A DNA stretch of 64,000 nucleotides from Oscillospiraceae bacterium (GTDB lineage Bacteria; Bacillota; Clostridia; UMGS1810), in the NCBI GenBank assembly GCA_015068975.1, contig SVJM01000004.1, positions 1 through 64,000 on the forward strand, in the 5' to 3' direction. Below the pieces are notes generated by a model. It saw only the letters and a program-made list of their open reading frames with translations, ran no database searches and was not told the DNA's origin. The first letter of the stretch is position 1, and each line of letters starts with the position of its first letter. Positions 16,133-29,565 of this stretch are shown here, piece by piece. The position numbers and the translations under genes were made by a program.

Positions 16133-17431
16133 ATGATTCACGAAAATTTGAGTATAAATAACAAAGGGGAGCTTTGCGTGGCAGGGTTAAGCACTGTTGA
16201 TCTTGCATCAAAATACGGTACACCTTTGTATATTATGGACGAAAACAAAATAAGAGATAATATGAGACTTTACAACGAAGGTATGAAAGAGGTCCTTGGT
16301 GATGACTTTTTGGTGATATATGCAAGTAAGGCGTGTTCTTTTGTGAGAATGGCACAGATTGCCAAGGAAGAAGGCATTGGTCTTGATTCTGTAAGTATAG
16401 GCGAAGTTTACACTGCCAAGGCTGCAGGCTTTGATATGTCAAAGATATTCTTCCATGGCAATTTTAAGACAGATGAGGATATAGAAGCAGCAATAGAAGA
16501 AGGAGTAGGGTATTTTGTTGCAGACTGTATGGAAGAAATAGAAACCATCCAGTATTTTGCTGAAAAAAAGGGTGTTAAACAAAAGATTCTTGTAAGACTT
16601 ACTCCGGGTATCAATCCTGATACATTCGAGGCCGTAAATACCGGTAAGATCGATTCTAAGTTTGGTTTTTCCATGATTGGTGACAATGCAGAAAAGACTC
16701 TTTTAAAAGTCCTTTCTATGCCAAATATTCAGCTTGAGGGATTTCATTTTCATCTCGGCTCACAGATGTTTGACAGTGAACCGCTTGTAGACGGAGCGAA
16801 GATTATCCTTGAGTTTATGGTAGAAATGAATAAGAAGCATGGGTATGAGGCGAAGATTCTTGATATTGGTGGCGGATGTGCCGTAAGATATACAGAAGAT
16901 GATGAAAAAATCGACAAAAAGAAATGGATAATGCACGCAGTAACCGGTGTTAAAAAAGAGTGTGAAAGACTTGGAATAAAAGTACCTTTCATTATTACAG
17001 AGCCGGGCAGAAGTCTTGTGGCTGATGCAGGCACCACTGTGTATAAAGTGGGCTGTGTGAAGGTAATAGAGGGATATAAGACCTATGTTGCAATTGATGG
17101 GGGTATGAGTGACAATCCAAGATATGCTCTCTACAAAGCACCATATACAGTAATGAGTGCTAATAACGCAGACAAGGAAGCAACTGTGAAATGTTCTGTT
17201 GTGGGACGCCTTTGCGAAAGCGGAGACATCATCCAGGAGGATGTATATCTTCCTGAGTGCAAAAGGGGAGATATGGTGGCAGTTCTTTCTACAGGGGCAT
17301 ACAATTTCTCTATGTCATCAAATTACAATCGTGTGCACCGTCCTGCAGTTGTTATGATAAAGGACGGTCAGGATTATGTAGCAGTAAAAAGACAGACAAC
17401 AGAAGAGCTTCTTTCGGGAGATGTAAGATAG
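16133..17431 (+). CDS. lysA: Diaminopimelate decarboxylase
   Basis: The 432-residue PLP enzyme has the LysA alanine-racemase-like barrel with the PLP lysine in YASKAC (Lys66). It has HFHLGSQ near residue 206, DIGGGCAV near 245, EPGRSLVADAG near 288, and the GRLCESGD motif with the catalytic Cys near residue 361. It converts meso-DAP to lysine as the last step of lysine synthesis. CGGAGG precedes the ATG. It heads a short operon with an RluA-type pseudouridine synthase and is divergent from the two-component system. Confidence 0.96.
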   Translation: MIHENLSINNKGELCVAGLSTVDLASKYGTPLYIMDENKIRDNMRLYNEGMKEVLGDDFLVIYASKACSFVRMAQIAKEEGIGLDSVSIGEVYTAKAAGFDMSKIFFHGNFKTDEDIEAAIEEGVGYFVADCMEEIETIQYFAEKKGVKQKILVRLTPGINPDTFEAVNTGKIDSKFGFSMIGDNAEKTLLKVLSMPNIQLEGFHFHLGSQMFDSEPLVDGAKIILEFMVEMNKKHGYEAKILDIGGGCAVRYTEDDEKIDKKKWIMHAVTGVKKECERLGIKVPFIITEPGRSLVADAGTTVYKVGCVKVIEGYKTYVAIDGGMSDNPRYALYKAPYTVMSANNADKEATVKCSVVGRLCESGDIIQEDVYLPECKRGDMVAVLSTGAYNFSMSSNYNRVHRPAVVMIKDGQDYVAVKRQTTEELLSGDVR

Positions 17432-17436
17432 GATAA

Positions 17437-18099
17437 ATGAAAATTCTTTTTGAAGACAATGATATTATTGTAATAAATAAGCCTTCGGGTATTTCTTCTG
17501 AAGCTGATGTGACTAAAGGCAACAATGTGCTGACAGTCCTTATGGATAATGGCTATAAGGGAGAGCTGTACACTGTTCACAGACTGGATATGTCAGTTGG
17601 TGGCGTGATGGTATATGCTAAGAATAAATCCTCAGCGGCGAAGCTTTCCTTACTTATTCAGGAAAATAAGCTCACTAAATACTATCTTGCAGTATGCGGC
17701 GGGCTTCCCGATGAAAAAGAGGGAATGATGGAAGATATACTTTTTAAGGATAGTTCAAAGCAAAAGAGCTTTGTGGTAAAAAAAGAGAGAAAAGGCACAA
17801 AAAAAGCTTCTCTCCACTACGAAGTACTGGATAGTGTTAATGACACAACTCTTTGTAAGATACATCTTCACACAGGAAGATTTCATCAGATACGCTGTCA
17901 GTTTGCTTCAAGAAAGATGCCCCTTCTGGGAGATGGCAAATATGGAAGCAAGGACAATAAGTCAAAGAGTATAGCATTGTTTTCGTATCTTATAGGCTTT
18001 AATCATCCGACAACAAATAAATATATGGAGTTTTCAGATTTGCCTGATGCAGAGGTGTATCCATGGAATAATTATCAGGATATAATAAAAACGCTGTGA
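17437..18099 (+). CDS. RluA-family RNA pseudouridine synthase
   Basis: The 220-residue protein has the RluA catalytic motif HRLDMSVGG (catalytic Asp near residue 51) in place of the common HRLDxxTSG. The downstream LHTGRFHQIRCQF motif is also present. It lacks the N-terminal S4 domain of RluD-type enzymes, so it resembles the short RluA/TruC group. It isomerises uridine in rRNA or tRNA; the target cannot be told. It starts five bases after the lysA stop. Its stop codon lies in the stem of the following terminator. Confidence 0.9.
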   Translation: MKILFEDNDIIVINKPSGISSEADVTKGNNVLTVLMDNGYKGELYTVHRLDMSVGGVMVYAKNKSSAAKLSLLIQENKLTKYYLAVCGGLPDEKEGMMEDILFKDSSKQKSFVVKKERKGTKKASLHYEVLDSVNDTTLCKIHLHTGRFHQIRCQFASRKMPLLGDGKYGSKDNKSKSIALFSYLIGFNHPTTNKYMEFSDLPDAEVYPWNNYQDIIKTL

Positions 18100-18115
18100 T
18101 TTTCACAGCGTTTTT
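18087..18115. terminator. Bidirectional terminator between rluA and DUF554 genes
   Basis: Arms 18087-18099 and 18103-18115 form a 13-bp perfect stem with a 3-base loop. A- and T-runs on either side serve both converging genes. Confidence 0.92.
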
Positions 18116-18116
18116 G

Positions 18117-18815
18117 TCATATAAGTGCAGAAATCCATTCCGAAAGATAATAAAATATGGGAGAGAGGAATATTGCAGGCATAAAGTTTGCCACTTTTAT
18201 CTTTGTGATTGACATAAGATTAAGTCCCAATGCAAGTATTATCACAGATCCGCAGAGAGTTATTTCTCCAATAACAGCTTCATTTAATACGGGTTCGAGA
18301 TATGATGCAAGGATTACTATCGATCCCTGAAATACAAATACAAACACAGATGACAGAAGCACCCCAAAGCCAAGAGTTACCGAAAGCATCATAGATGACA
18401 TAAAATCAAGTGCAGATTTTGCAAATATCAGAGTATGATCTTCTGATATACCTGAGTTGATAGAACCTACAATAGTCATAGCACCTGTGCAGAAAAGGAG
18501 ACTTCCTGTTACAAATCCTACGGACAAAGAAACCGAATTATCCTCTGATAATCTCTTTTGTACATAATCCCCAAGAGTGTTAAGTTTACTGTCAATATCA
18601 ATAAGTGAGCCGATTATTACTCCCACAAGTATTGATGCAATGAGTATCAGTATATTTCCTCCATTTACCATTCCTGAAATTGCGATGTATATGACGCAAA
18701 GTCCTATACCCTTCATTGCAGTATCTGATATATTTTCAGGAATCGCTTTTTTGAACAGAAGTCCTGCAAGACTTCCCAGAATCACAGTTATACAGTTTAC
18801 AATTACGCCTAACAT
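18117..18815 (-). CDS. DUF554 family membrane protein
   Basis: The 232-residue protein has about seven hydrophobic segments and the DUF554 (YdfK-like) layout. It has an N-terminal GVIVNCITVILGSLAGLLFK helix and a central GFVTGSLLFCTGAMTIVGSINSG segment near residue 105. The function of this family is not established; transport is often suspected. It begins directly after the SMP-30 gene (no gap), so the two are translated from one transcript. Confidence 0.88.
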   Translation of the reverse strand: MLGVIVNCITVILGSLAGLLFKKAIPENISDTAMKGIGLCVIYIAISGMVNGGNILILIASILVGVIIGSLIDIDSKLNTLGDYVQKRLSEDNSVSLSVGFVTGSLLFCTGAMTIVGSINSGISEDHTLIFAKSALDFMSSMMLSVTLGFGVLLSSVFVFVFQGSIVILASYLEPVLNEAVIGEITLCGSVIILALGLNLMSITKIKVANFMPAIFLSPIFYYLSEWISALI

Positions 18816-19679
18816 TTATTTCGCCTCTTTTGTTTTGAATAAAAATGGTTTTCTTCCCTTAGCAAAATGATCGTGAGAAAATGTATATCCTGCATTTTTA
18901 TCTTCTTTTGCTATGTCTTTGAAGTTTGCAGTGACTGTGATAAGCTTTTCCATATCCGATCCTGCAAAACCACAACTTGCGGGAATCTTGGCAGGCACAT
19001 CTATATTTCCTTTTACCGTAAGAGTTTTTGTATCAATTATTATGAGATATCCATATCCCCATGCAGCAACAAGAAGATTGCCTTCCTTGTCTACGGTAAA
19101 TCCGTCAACAGCCGTAAGCCTTATTTCTCGTCCGGTAAATTCTATATTTCCCGATTCTTTGTCAAAGGCATATTCTTTGATTGTTTTTGTATCGCTGTCA
19201 GTATGATAGAGAAATTTCTCATCAAGAGACCACTCGAGACCGTTTGAGAGAATAAGGTTATCAAGAAGAACTTTTACATTGCCTTCGTTGTCTATACTGT
19301 ACAGCTTGCCATCGATATTACCTGAGCCTGTTTTTCTCTTTTCTGACTGTGTTCCCACATAGATTTTGCCATCAGGTCCTACCTTCATATCGTTGCAGTA
19401 TTTAATATCAAACTTATTTTTGTCATAAAGGGGAGAACGCGTACCATCGGAATTTAAGATATGAACTCCGTCTTCCTGACTTGCAATAATATCACCCTTG
19501 TCAGAAAACGCTATTGCACATACGGGGATATCAGTTTTTATGTATTTTGTTTCTTTTGTATATATATCAAGAATTCTGTATTCGCTTTCATATGGATTGA
19601 CATAGTACAGCTTTTGTTCCTTTTCATTCCATACAGGACCTTCACCTATAATAGTTCTGTTTTGGTTTAGTATTTCCAT
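18816..19679 (-). CDS. SMP-30/gluconolactonase-family beta-propeller protein
   Basis: The start at 19679 is preceded by AGGAGG at proper spacing and gives 287 residues; an upstream in-frame extension is rejected. The protein opens with the SMP-30 pattern GEGPVWNEKEQKLYYVN. It has NDMKVGPDGKIYVGT near residue 100 and SNGLEWSLDEKFLYHTDS near 145, which supply the conserved metal-binding Asn/Asp residues. It likely hydrolyses a sugar lactone or related ester. The substrate is unknown. It is co-transcribed with a DUF554 membrane protein. Confidence 0.88.
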   Translation of the reverse strand: MEILNQNRTIIGEGPVWNEKEQKLYYVNPYESEYRILDIYTKETKYIKTDIPVCAIAFSDKGDIIASQEDGVHILNSDGTRSPLYDKNKFDIKYCNDMKVGPDGKIYVGTQSEKRKTGSGNIDGKLYSIDNEGNVKVLLDNLILSNGLEWSLDEKFLYHTDSDTKTIKEYAFDKESGNIEFTGREIRLTAVDGFTVDKEGNLLVAAWGYGYLIIIDTKTLTVKGNIDVPAKIPASCGFAGSDMEKLITVTANFKDIAKEDKNAGYTFSHDHFAKGRKPFLFKTKEAK

Positions 19680-19705
19680 TTTGCCTGACCTCCTTTTCGA
19701 ATGAT

Positions 19706-19734
19706 ATAATAACATATTTCGGTGAAAAACACAA
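19706..19734 (-). promoter_or_regulatory. Promoter of the SMP-30/DUF554 operon
   Basis: On the minus strand TTGTGT (19729-19734) and TATTAT (19706-19711) with an extended TG are spaced by 17 bases. Confidence 0.65.
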
Positions 19735-19760
19735 TATTTAGTTATTTTGTAAAATTTTTG

Positions 19761-19789
19761 TTGTATTAACGGAGATTTTTTGCTATAAT
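19761..19789 (+). promoter_or_regulatory. Promoter of the ATP synthase operon
   Basis: TTGTAT (19761-19766), a 17-base spacer and TATAAT (19784-19789) with extended TGC lie 40 bases upstream of the first gene. Confidence 0.72.
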
Positions 19790-19829
19790 ATAAAAATAGA
19801 TATTATATATAATATACGGATGTGATTAT

Positions 19830-20240
19830 ATGTTTAAGAATACAAATCCTACAGTTGTATCCGAAACAAAATATATCGCTTTTGTTACAGTCATATTGAG
19901 TATTCTTCTGCAGAGTGTTTTTCTAATAATCGGTATGTGGAATTATAAAGTCCTCCTTGGAAATATATATTCAGGTTTTTTTGTGATTCTCAATTTTTAC
20001 CTTATGGGAATGTCTGTTGCAAAGGCAGTTGACAAGGACGAAAAAGAAGCAAGAAATGTAATGAAGACTTCAATGTCATTGAGAGGGCTTATGTTATTTG
20101 CAGCAGTGGCAGTGGGAGTACTTATACCTTTGTTTGATATATTTGCTGTTCTGATACCATTGTTTTTTGTAAGGATTGCGGTGTTTTTAAGACCGTTTAT
20201 AAAAAAAGAAATTACAGAGAAAGGAGAGAAAAATGAATAA
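19830..20240 (+). CDS. atpI: AtpI-like small membrane protein of the ATP synthase operon
   Basis: The 136-residue protein has four hydrophobic segments (about 15-35, 41-60, 86-103, 105-123) arranged as in AtpI proteins, and basic termini. AtpI proteins assist c-ring assembly or carry cations in several bacteria. It is the first gene after the operon promoter and overlaps atpB by 8 bases. Sequence similarity to AtpI is low by eye, so the name rests mainly on position, size and topology. Confidence 0.72.
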   Translation: MFKNTNPTVVSETKYIAFVTVILSILLQSVFLIIGMWNYKVLLGNIYSGFFVILNFYLMGMSVAKAVDKDEKEARNVMKTSMSLRGLMLFAAVAVGVLIPLFDIFAVLIPLFFVRIAVFLRPFIKKEITEKGEKNE

Positions 20241-21135
20241 AAATACTCTTCGCTTCAAAATAGTGGATACATTGTATATACTTATGATGGCATTACCGAT
20301 CCTTGGCTGTATCATACTTAAGATACTTACTTATCCTCCATCGGAAGGTATAGCTATCAGGGGTGCACTTATATATTTTTCTTTCCCGATGCCCATTATG
20401 GATATGGTTGTTACTGAGTCCCAGATAAATTCTCTGGCAGTTCTTATAGCCGTCTGGGGACTTTGTATGTATCTTACTCACGGGATGGGACACATCCCGA
20501 TGCTCAGAAGACACCACCTTGCAGAATGGATGGTGCAGAGTGTAAAAAATATGGTGAGAGGTAATATGGGAGAGTACTTTATGGCATTTGCACCATTTGT
20601 TGTATCGATACTTGCCCTTTCGGGATTCTCCAGTTTGCTTAGTCTTTTCGGATTGTATCCGCCTACCTCTGATATAAATATTGTGTCGGGATGGGCAATA
20701 CTGGTATTTATTCTTATCACATATTACAAGATGAAGTGCGGACCGATTCAGTATATTAAGTCTTTTGGAGATCCGGTGCCGTTTCTTGCACCACTTAATA
20801 TCATAAGTGAGGTGGCTACACCTATTTCCATGGCATTCCGTCATTACGGAAACGTGCTTTCGGGACTTGTAATATCGGTGCTTGTTGCAACGGGACTTTC
20901 GGGACTTTCTAATATGGTTTTTGGATTTTTGCCTGGATTTCTCGGTGAGTTTCCATTTTTGCAGATAGGTATCCCTGCAGTGCTTTCAATATATTTCGAT
21001 ATATTCTCGGGGCTTCTTCAGGCGTATATATTTGCTATGCTTACTATGCTCTATATTTCGAGTGGTTTCCCGCTTGATTTATATAATAAGAGAAAAATGA
21101 TGAAAAAACAAAAATACGCAAATGCGAAAAATTGA
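20233..21135 (+). CDS. atpB: F1Fo ATP synthase subunit a
   Basis: The 300-residue membrane protein carries the stator Arg motif as SMAFRHYGNVLSG near residue 205, equivalent to the usual FRLFGN segment. The C-terminal QAYIFAMLTMLYIS helix is also typical. It forms the ion half-channels beside the c ring. At 300 residues it is somewhat longer than the common 220-270. It has about six hydrophobic segments and an extra N-terminal helix. AAAGGAGAG precedes the start within atpI. Confidence 0.93.
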   Translation: MNKNTLRFKIVDTLYILMMALPILGCIILKILTYPPSEGIAIRGALIYFSFPMPIMDMVVTESQINSLAVLIAVWGLCMYLTHGMGHIPMLRRHHLAEWMVQSVKNMVRGNMGEYFMAFAPFVVSILALSGFSSLLSLFGLYPPTSDINIVSGWAILVFILITYYKMKCGPIQYIKSFGDPVPFLAPLNIISEVATPISMAFRHYGNVLSGLVISVLVATGLSGLSNMVFGFLPGFLGEFPFLQIGIPAVLSIYFDIFSGLLQAYIFAMLTMLYISSGFPLDLYNKRKMMKKQKYANAKN

Positions 21136-21435
<300 letters not shown>

Positions 21436-21469
21436 TTTTGACGGATTTAATGGATAATGGAGTGATAAT

Positions 21470-21968
21470 ATGCAAGCATTGGATGTTATATCTGTCAATT
21501 TCTGGCAGATAATTATATCGTTAACAAATTTAATTCTGTTATTTCTTCTTGTGAAAAAGTTTCTCTTTGGTCCTGTGGAAAGAATGCTTCAAAAAAGACA
21601 GGATGATATAGATAACCGCTATAAAGATGCCGATGAAGCAAAGAAAAGAGCATCCGAAGATGAATCGAAGTGGTCTGATAAGCTTAAAAATGCAGATGCA
21701 GAGGCAGAAGAAATTATCAAAAATGCTTCTGACAGTGCGAAGATAAACAGTGATAAGATTATCCTTGATGCGAGAGAAAAGGCCGATAATATTGTAAAAC
21801 AGGCTGAAGAAAAAGCCAGACTTGAAATGATAGGTGCCAGAGAAAGCATCAAAAAAGAAATCGTGGATGTGTCAAGCGAACTTGCTTCCAAGCTTATTAT
21901 GAGAGAGCTTAACAAAGATGACCACAAGGAGCTTATAAATGATTTTATTGACAAAGTAGGAGAGAGCG

Positions 21969-21985
<17 letters not shown>
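21470..21985 (+). CDS. atpF: F1Fo ATP synthase subunit b
   Basis: The 171-residue protein has one N-terminal membrane helix (about 10-29, ending in the LLVKKFLFGPVERML segment). A long charged, coiled-coil-prone helix follows (about 40-140) that acts as peripheral stalk. Length and position between atpE and atpH are normal. The stop overlaps the atpH start by 17 bases. Confidence 0.95.
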
Positions 21986-23989
<2,004 letters not shown>

Positions 23990-23993
23990 TTAA

Positions 23994-26209
<2,216 letters not shown>

Positions 26210-26473
26210 ATGAATACCTTTAGACTAAATATATCTTCATATGAGGGTACAGTTTTTGAAGAAGAGGTAACAATGCTTATTCTTCGTGGTGCATCGGGGG
26301 ATCTTGCCATTATGGCAGGACATATCCCGTTTGCCACATCAGTTGTACCGGGAGAAATCCGGATAATGATCGACGACGCCAAAGAACTGAAAGCAAAAAC
26401 CGATGGTGGTCTTCTTACTGTTGATAAGGATAAAACCACACTTTTGTCAGGAAGCTTTCAGTGGGTGGAATAA
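26210..26473 (+). CDS. atpC: F1Fo ATP synthase subunit epsilon, beta-sandwich domain only
   Basis: The 87-residue protein covers the epsilon N-terminal beta-sandwich, including LRGASGDLAIMAGHIPF near residue 26 and the DGGLLTVDKDKTTLLSG strand. It ends where the C-terminal two-helix regulatory domain (about 45-50 residues in usual 130-140-residue epsilons) should begin. A terminator follows 10 bases later, and no remnant of the missing domain is seen in other frames. The enzyme should therefore lack inhibition by the epsilon C-terminal domain. The gene overlaps nothing and ends the operon. Confidence 0.92.
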   Translation: MNTFRLNISSYEGTVFEEEVTMLILRGASGDLAIMAGHIPFATSVVPGEIRIMIDDAKELKAKTDGGLLTVDKDKTTLLSGSFQWVE

Positions 26474-26483
26474 AACCAAAAAG

Positions 26484-26515
26484 AAAAATCCCCTATTTCA
26501 GGGGATTTTTCTTTT
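26484..26515. terminator. Terminator of the atp operon, bidirectional
   Basis: Arms 26484-26494 and 26500-26510 form an 11-bp stem (AAAAATCCCCT and its complement) with a 5-base loop. T-runs on both strands serve atpC and the converging glycosidase gene. Confidence 0.93.
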
Positions 26516-28499
26516 AATATTCAGCAACTATCACCTTATGACAATGAAGCTTATCCACCTTGAAGGTGATGTATCCTTTGTGGATATCATAAGGTATTTC
26601 TTCATTTGTCAATCCGTCATAAAGTTTAGTTATCTTTTCATTTACATTAATTTTTACATCAATATCATAGATCGGGCATATATCCTCGATGATTTCATAT
26701 TTGCCTCTTTTTACAGGGGACACATAGAGAAGATTCAGCACATAGCGGTTTTTGTGAGGCTGACGTATGAGAGATACTCTTCCCTGAGAATACATATTTG
26801 TTTCAACCGTTGGCTCAAATCCAAGTATCTCCAATGCCTTGATAAAATAATTTTTGTGGAATACGCAGCCTGCATTTTTGTATGAAGTGGCAATATCATT
26901 TGCCATATATACTATGTTTCCCTTTTTTGTCATTGCAGGGTATCTTGTGGCATCTTTGTCATATGGAGTATTTCTGTGACTGCAGTAATGACCATATGTT
27001 CTCGAAAAATATGGCGGAACACATTCTGCCAGTATATCTGCATCAATACTTCTTACAATATTTCCCGGGTTATATATAAGAAATGGAGTTTTTGGTATGT
27101 TTTCCGAAGGATTCATCATAAGTATATAATCTTTGTCAAATGTGGGCTCTGATACAAACTCAAGTCCTGTATCAATCTGGAATCTGTTATCTTTAATAAG
27201 ACTGTGACCTGAAATAATCACCTTTTTGCCCGAATTGATATACTCATTAAGCTTATCTACTTCTTCATCATTAAGTACAACTCCGTCAGGAAATATCACA
27301 AGATCAAATTGGTGGAAGTTTCCATCCTTTACAATGCAAAAATCAAGCTGATTTTCCAGAAGTATATTTGAGACGCCTGTATTTGCATTTCTGTTTGATG
27401 AAAGATACAGGCCGATATTTGCCATATTTTTTCCGCCAAATGAAAACTCTTCAAGCTTTTTGTAATATGAAAATGCATATCCGATATTTTCGTAAGTTTC
27501 TTTATCAAGTGCTCCGTCAGGGTGCATCTGATCACCGACTGATATGGCTGCACCATACATAGCCATTGAAGCGGCTTCTGCTTTTAAAGCTTCCTTTGTC
27601 TTAAATCCACCGAATTCTCCCCAGTCAGTATGAAATTTACCTGTCATACCCATATAGAAAGAATCTGTATTTTCAAAGTATTTGGCATTTAATGCCATCT
27701 TGTCATATCCACCCCATGCAGTAGGCAGATCCTCTATTTCATAGTGTGTTTCATAGGGTAGAATGTGAGGTGCATATATGTTTGCTCCGCCTGAATTAAA
27801 AAACAGAGTTGCATCAGGATTATTTTTGTCAAGGATCTGTCGGATCTTTATCATAAACTCATAGTGTGTATCATCATAGTATTTCTGTGCATCTTCGTCA
27901 TTTTCAGGATCAAGGCCTCTTTCCTTCATTCCCTTTATACATTCATCACAATAGCATGGACCGCCTACAAAGCATATATCATAGAAAAGACCGTCAAGCA
28001 TTTCGTATCTCTGGCACACTTCTTCGGTAATATCATATATCTCCTTGAGGTAATGAGGATTACTCATACAAAGATGCTGCCATGCACCTTCGGGGATAGG
28101 CTCATCATCATTGTGAATGTCCTGATACAAATTGTTTTTATATGAGCCGTCTTTGTTTTTTGCAAGGTATTCAGGGTGCCTTTCTATATCAAGGATGGAG
28201 CGGCCTGCAGTTATGTATACAGGTGCTCTTAACCCATATTTGTGACAGGCTTCAATCATTGCTCCGGTAAGGTCGAATTTAAGTCCCGGATGCATTGTAC
28301 CAACCTTTGTGGGATAGTAGCAGTATCCGTGATGACATTTGGCAAATATGGTGATGCTTTCCACATCTGCTTTTTTTAGTGTATCTGCGAACGTTTCTCC
28401 GTCAAAATTCTCCCCGATGCCATCTATCAGGGGAGATGTATGAAAGTCCAGATGGACTTGCCTTTTCGGTAATATGCTTTTGTATTCGATGTTTTTCAT
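26514..28499 (-). CDS. GHL6-like putative glycoside hydrolase (alpha-fucosidase-like barrel)
   Basis: The 661-residue intracellular protein has no signal peptide. Residues about 10-340 look like a TIM barrel of the hypothetical glycosyl hydrolase 6 group: QVHLDFHTSP, FAKCHHGYCYYPT, and LDGLFYDICFVGG with acidic residues at strand ends. Residues about 365-570 resemble the beta-galactosidase trimerisation, amidotransferase-like domain (QFDLVIFPDG, KKVIISGHS). A C-terminal beta region follows. Such proteins are often labelled alpha-L-fucosidase, but the substrate is uncertain. GGAGAAT precedes the start. It is divergent from an AraC regulator that probably controls it. Confidence 0.8.
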   Translation of the reverse strand: MKNIEYKSILPKRQVHLDFHTSPLIDGIGENFDGETFADTLKKADVESITIFAKCHHGYCYYPTKVGTMHPGLKFDLTGAMIEACHKYGLRAPVYITAGRSILDIERHPEYLAKNKDGSYKNNLYQDIHNDDEPIPEGAWQHLCMSNPHYLKEIYDITEEVCQRYEMLDGLFYDICFVGGPCYCDECIKGMKERGLDPENDEDAQKYYDDTHYEFMIKIRQILDKNNPDATLFFNSGGANIYAPHILPYETHYEIEDLPTAWGGYDKMALNAKYFENTDSFYMGMTGKFHTDWGEFGGFKTKEALKAEAASMAMYGAAISVGDQMHPDGALDKETYENIGYAFSYYKKLEEFSFGGKNMANIGLYLSSNRNANTGVSNILLENQLDFCIVKDGNFHQFDLVIFPDGVVLNDEEVDKLNEYINSGKKVIISGHSLIKDNRFQIDTGLEFVSEPTFDKDYILMMNPSENIPKTPFLIYNPGNIVRSIDADILAECVPPYFSRTYGHYCSHRNTPYDKDATRYPAMTKKGNIVYMANDIATSYKNAGCVFHKNYFIKALEILGFEPTVETNMYSQGRVSLIRQPHKNRYVLNLLYVSPVKRGKYEIIEDICPIYDIDVKINVNEKITKLYDGLTNEEIPYDIHKGYITFKVDKLHCHKVIVAEY

Positions 28500-28542
28500 A
28501 TTAATTCTCCTTTTTGGGAGTTTTGTTTTTTTAAAAGTGTAA

Positions 28543-28571
28543 TTGCATTTTGTATAAATATAGCATATAAT
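28543..28571 (+). promoter_or_regulatory. Promoter of the AraC regulator
   Basis: TTGCAT (28543-28548), a 17-base spacer and TATAAT (28566-28571) precede the regulator start at 28622. Confidence 0.65.
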
Positions 28572-28621
28572 ATAGAAAAATTAAAGGTAATAATATTTTA
28601 AAAAATGGGAGATTTGTTTTT

Positions 28622-29428
28622 ATGTTTGAATATTTACCCAATACTATTATGAAATATGAACTTCTGAGAATGAATATAACCGTTGAGGAAGCTACATATG
28701 TGAAACTTGATAACGGATGGCGAAGAGAATGGATAAGCACATATCCCTTCACAAGAATATATCTTATAACCAATGGACAAGGGGAGATAGAATGCAACGG
28801 CAAAAGAATCATTCTCTATCCCGGAAACATATATATAATTCCCTCGGGGGCATATTTCAGATTTTTTTGTGATGATTATATGGAAAAACTGTATTTCCAT
28901 ATCAAACTATTAAAATATGACGGAATGGATTTGCTGAGTGAACTTGGAGAATGTGTCATTCTCGCAAATCAGCAAAAAATCATAGATGATGCAGTGAAGA
29001 ACTATTATGATAAAGATATGCTTTCTGCAGTGAATCTTAAAACGATAATCTATAGTATCGTATCTTTGGCACTGGGGAATGTGAACAGACCTATAGAGAT
29101 CAAAAAGTATTCTCCTCTTACCAAACAGATTATAAGGTACATAGACGAAAATCTCACAAACGAACTTAATATAGAGAGGATATGTGAGCATACGTTTGTG
29201 TCCAGGAGTAAGGTTCAGGCGGTGTTTTGTAATGAGGTGGGGATTCCTGTGGGCACATATATTAAGAAGCGACTTATAGAGAAGGCAGAAGAAATGCTCA
29301 GAAAGACAGAATTTTCCTCAAAAGAAATAAGTAATATTTTGAAATTCTGCGATGAAAGTTACTTTGTAAGAGTCTTTAAGAAGGTGTATGGGATGACACC
29401 CAAAAAATACAGAAAAATGATGGGATAA
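28622..29428 (+). CDS. AraC-family regulator of the divergent glycosidase gene
   Basis: The 268-residue protein has an N-terminal cupin-like sensor (about 20-100) with GQGEIECNGKRIILYPGNIYIIPSG-type strands. The C-terminal double HTH occupies about 170-268. The first HTH has LNIERICEHTFVSRSKVQAVF and the second has SSKEISNILKFCDESYFVRVFKK, ending in the usual GMTPKKYRK. It likely senses a sugar and controls the glycosidase gene divergent from it across a 122-base gap. Confidence 0.93.
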   Translation: MFEYLPNTIMKYELLRMNITVEEATYVKLDNGWRREWISTYPFTRIYLITNGQGEIECNGKRIILYPGNIYIIPSGAYFRFFCDDYMEKLYFHIKLLKYDGMDLLSELGECVILANQQKIIDDAVKNYYDKDMLSAVNLKTIIYSIVSLALGNVNRPIEIKKYSPLTKQIIRYIDENLTNELNIERICEHTFVSRSKVQAVFCNEVGIPVGTYIKKRLIEKAEEMLRKTEFSSKEISNILKFCDESYFVRVFKKVYGMTPKKYRKMMG

Positions 29429-29454
29429 AAATCTCAGAGATTGCTTGGATTACA

Positions 29455-29483
29455 TTGACTTAATGTGGGTATTGTGTTAAAAT
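29455..29483 (+). promoter_or_regulatory. Promoter of the acyltransferase-like gene
   Basis: TTGACT (29455-29460), a 17-base spacer and TAAAAT (29478-29483) with an extended TG lie about 80 bases upstream of 29566. Confidence 0.7.
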
Positions 29484-29565
29484 TTTTGTGTGAATGTAAT
29501 ACAGACAATGAATAATTTTTAATAAAGTTACTTCTGTGTGAAGTGATAAACACCGGGAGGTACAT

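Noticed and set aside
26210-26473. Epsilon subunit truncated by a frameshift
   Set aside because: The terminator begins 10 bases after the stop and no helical C-terminal domain is present in other frames, so the short gene appears genuine.
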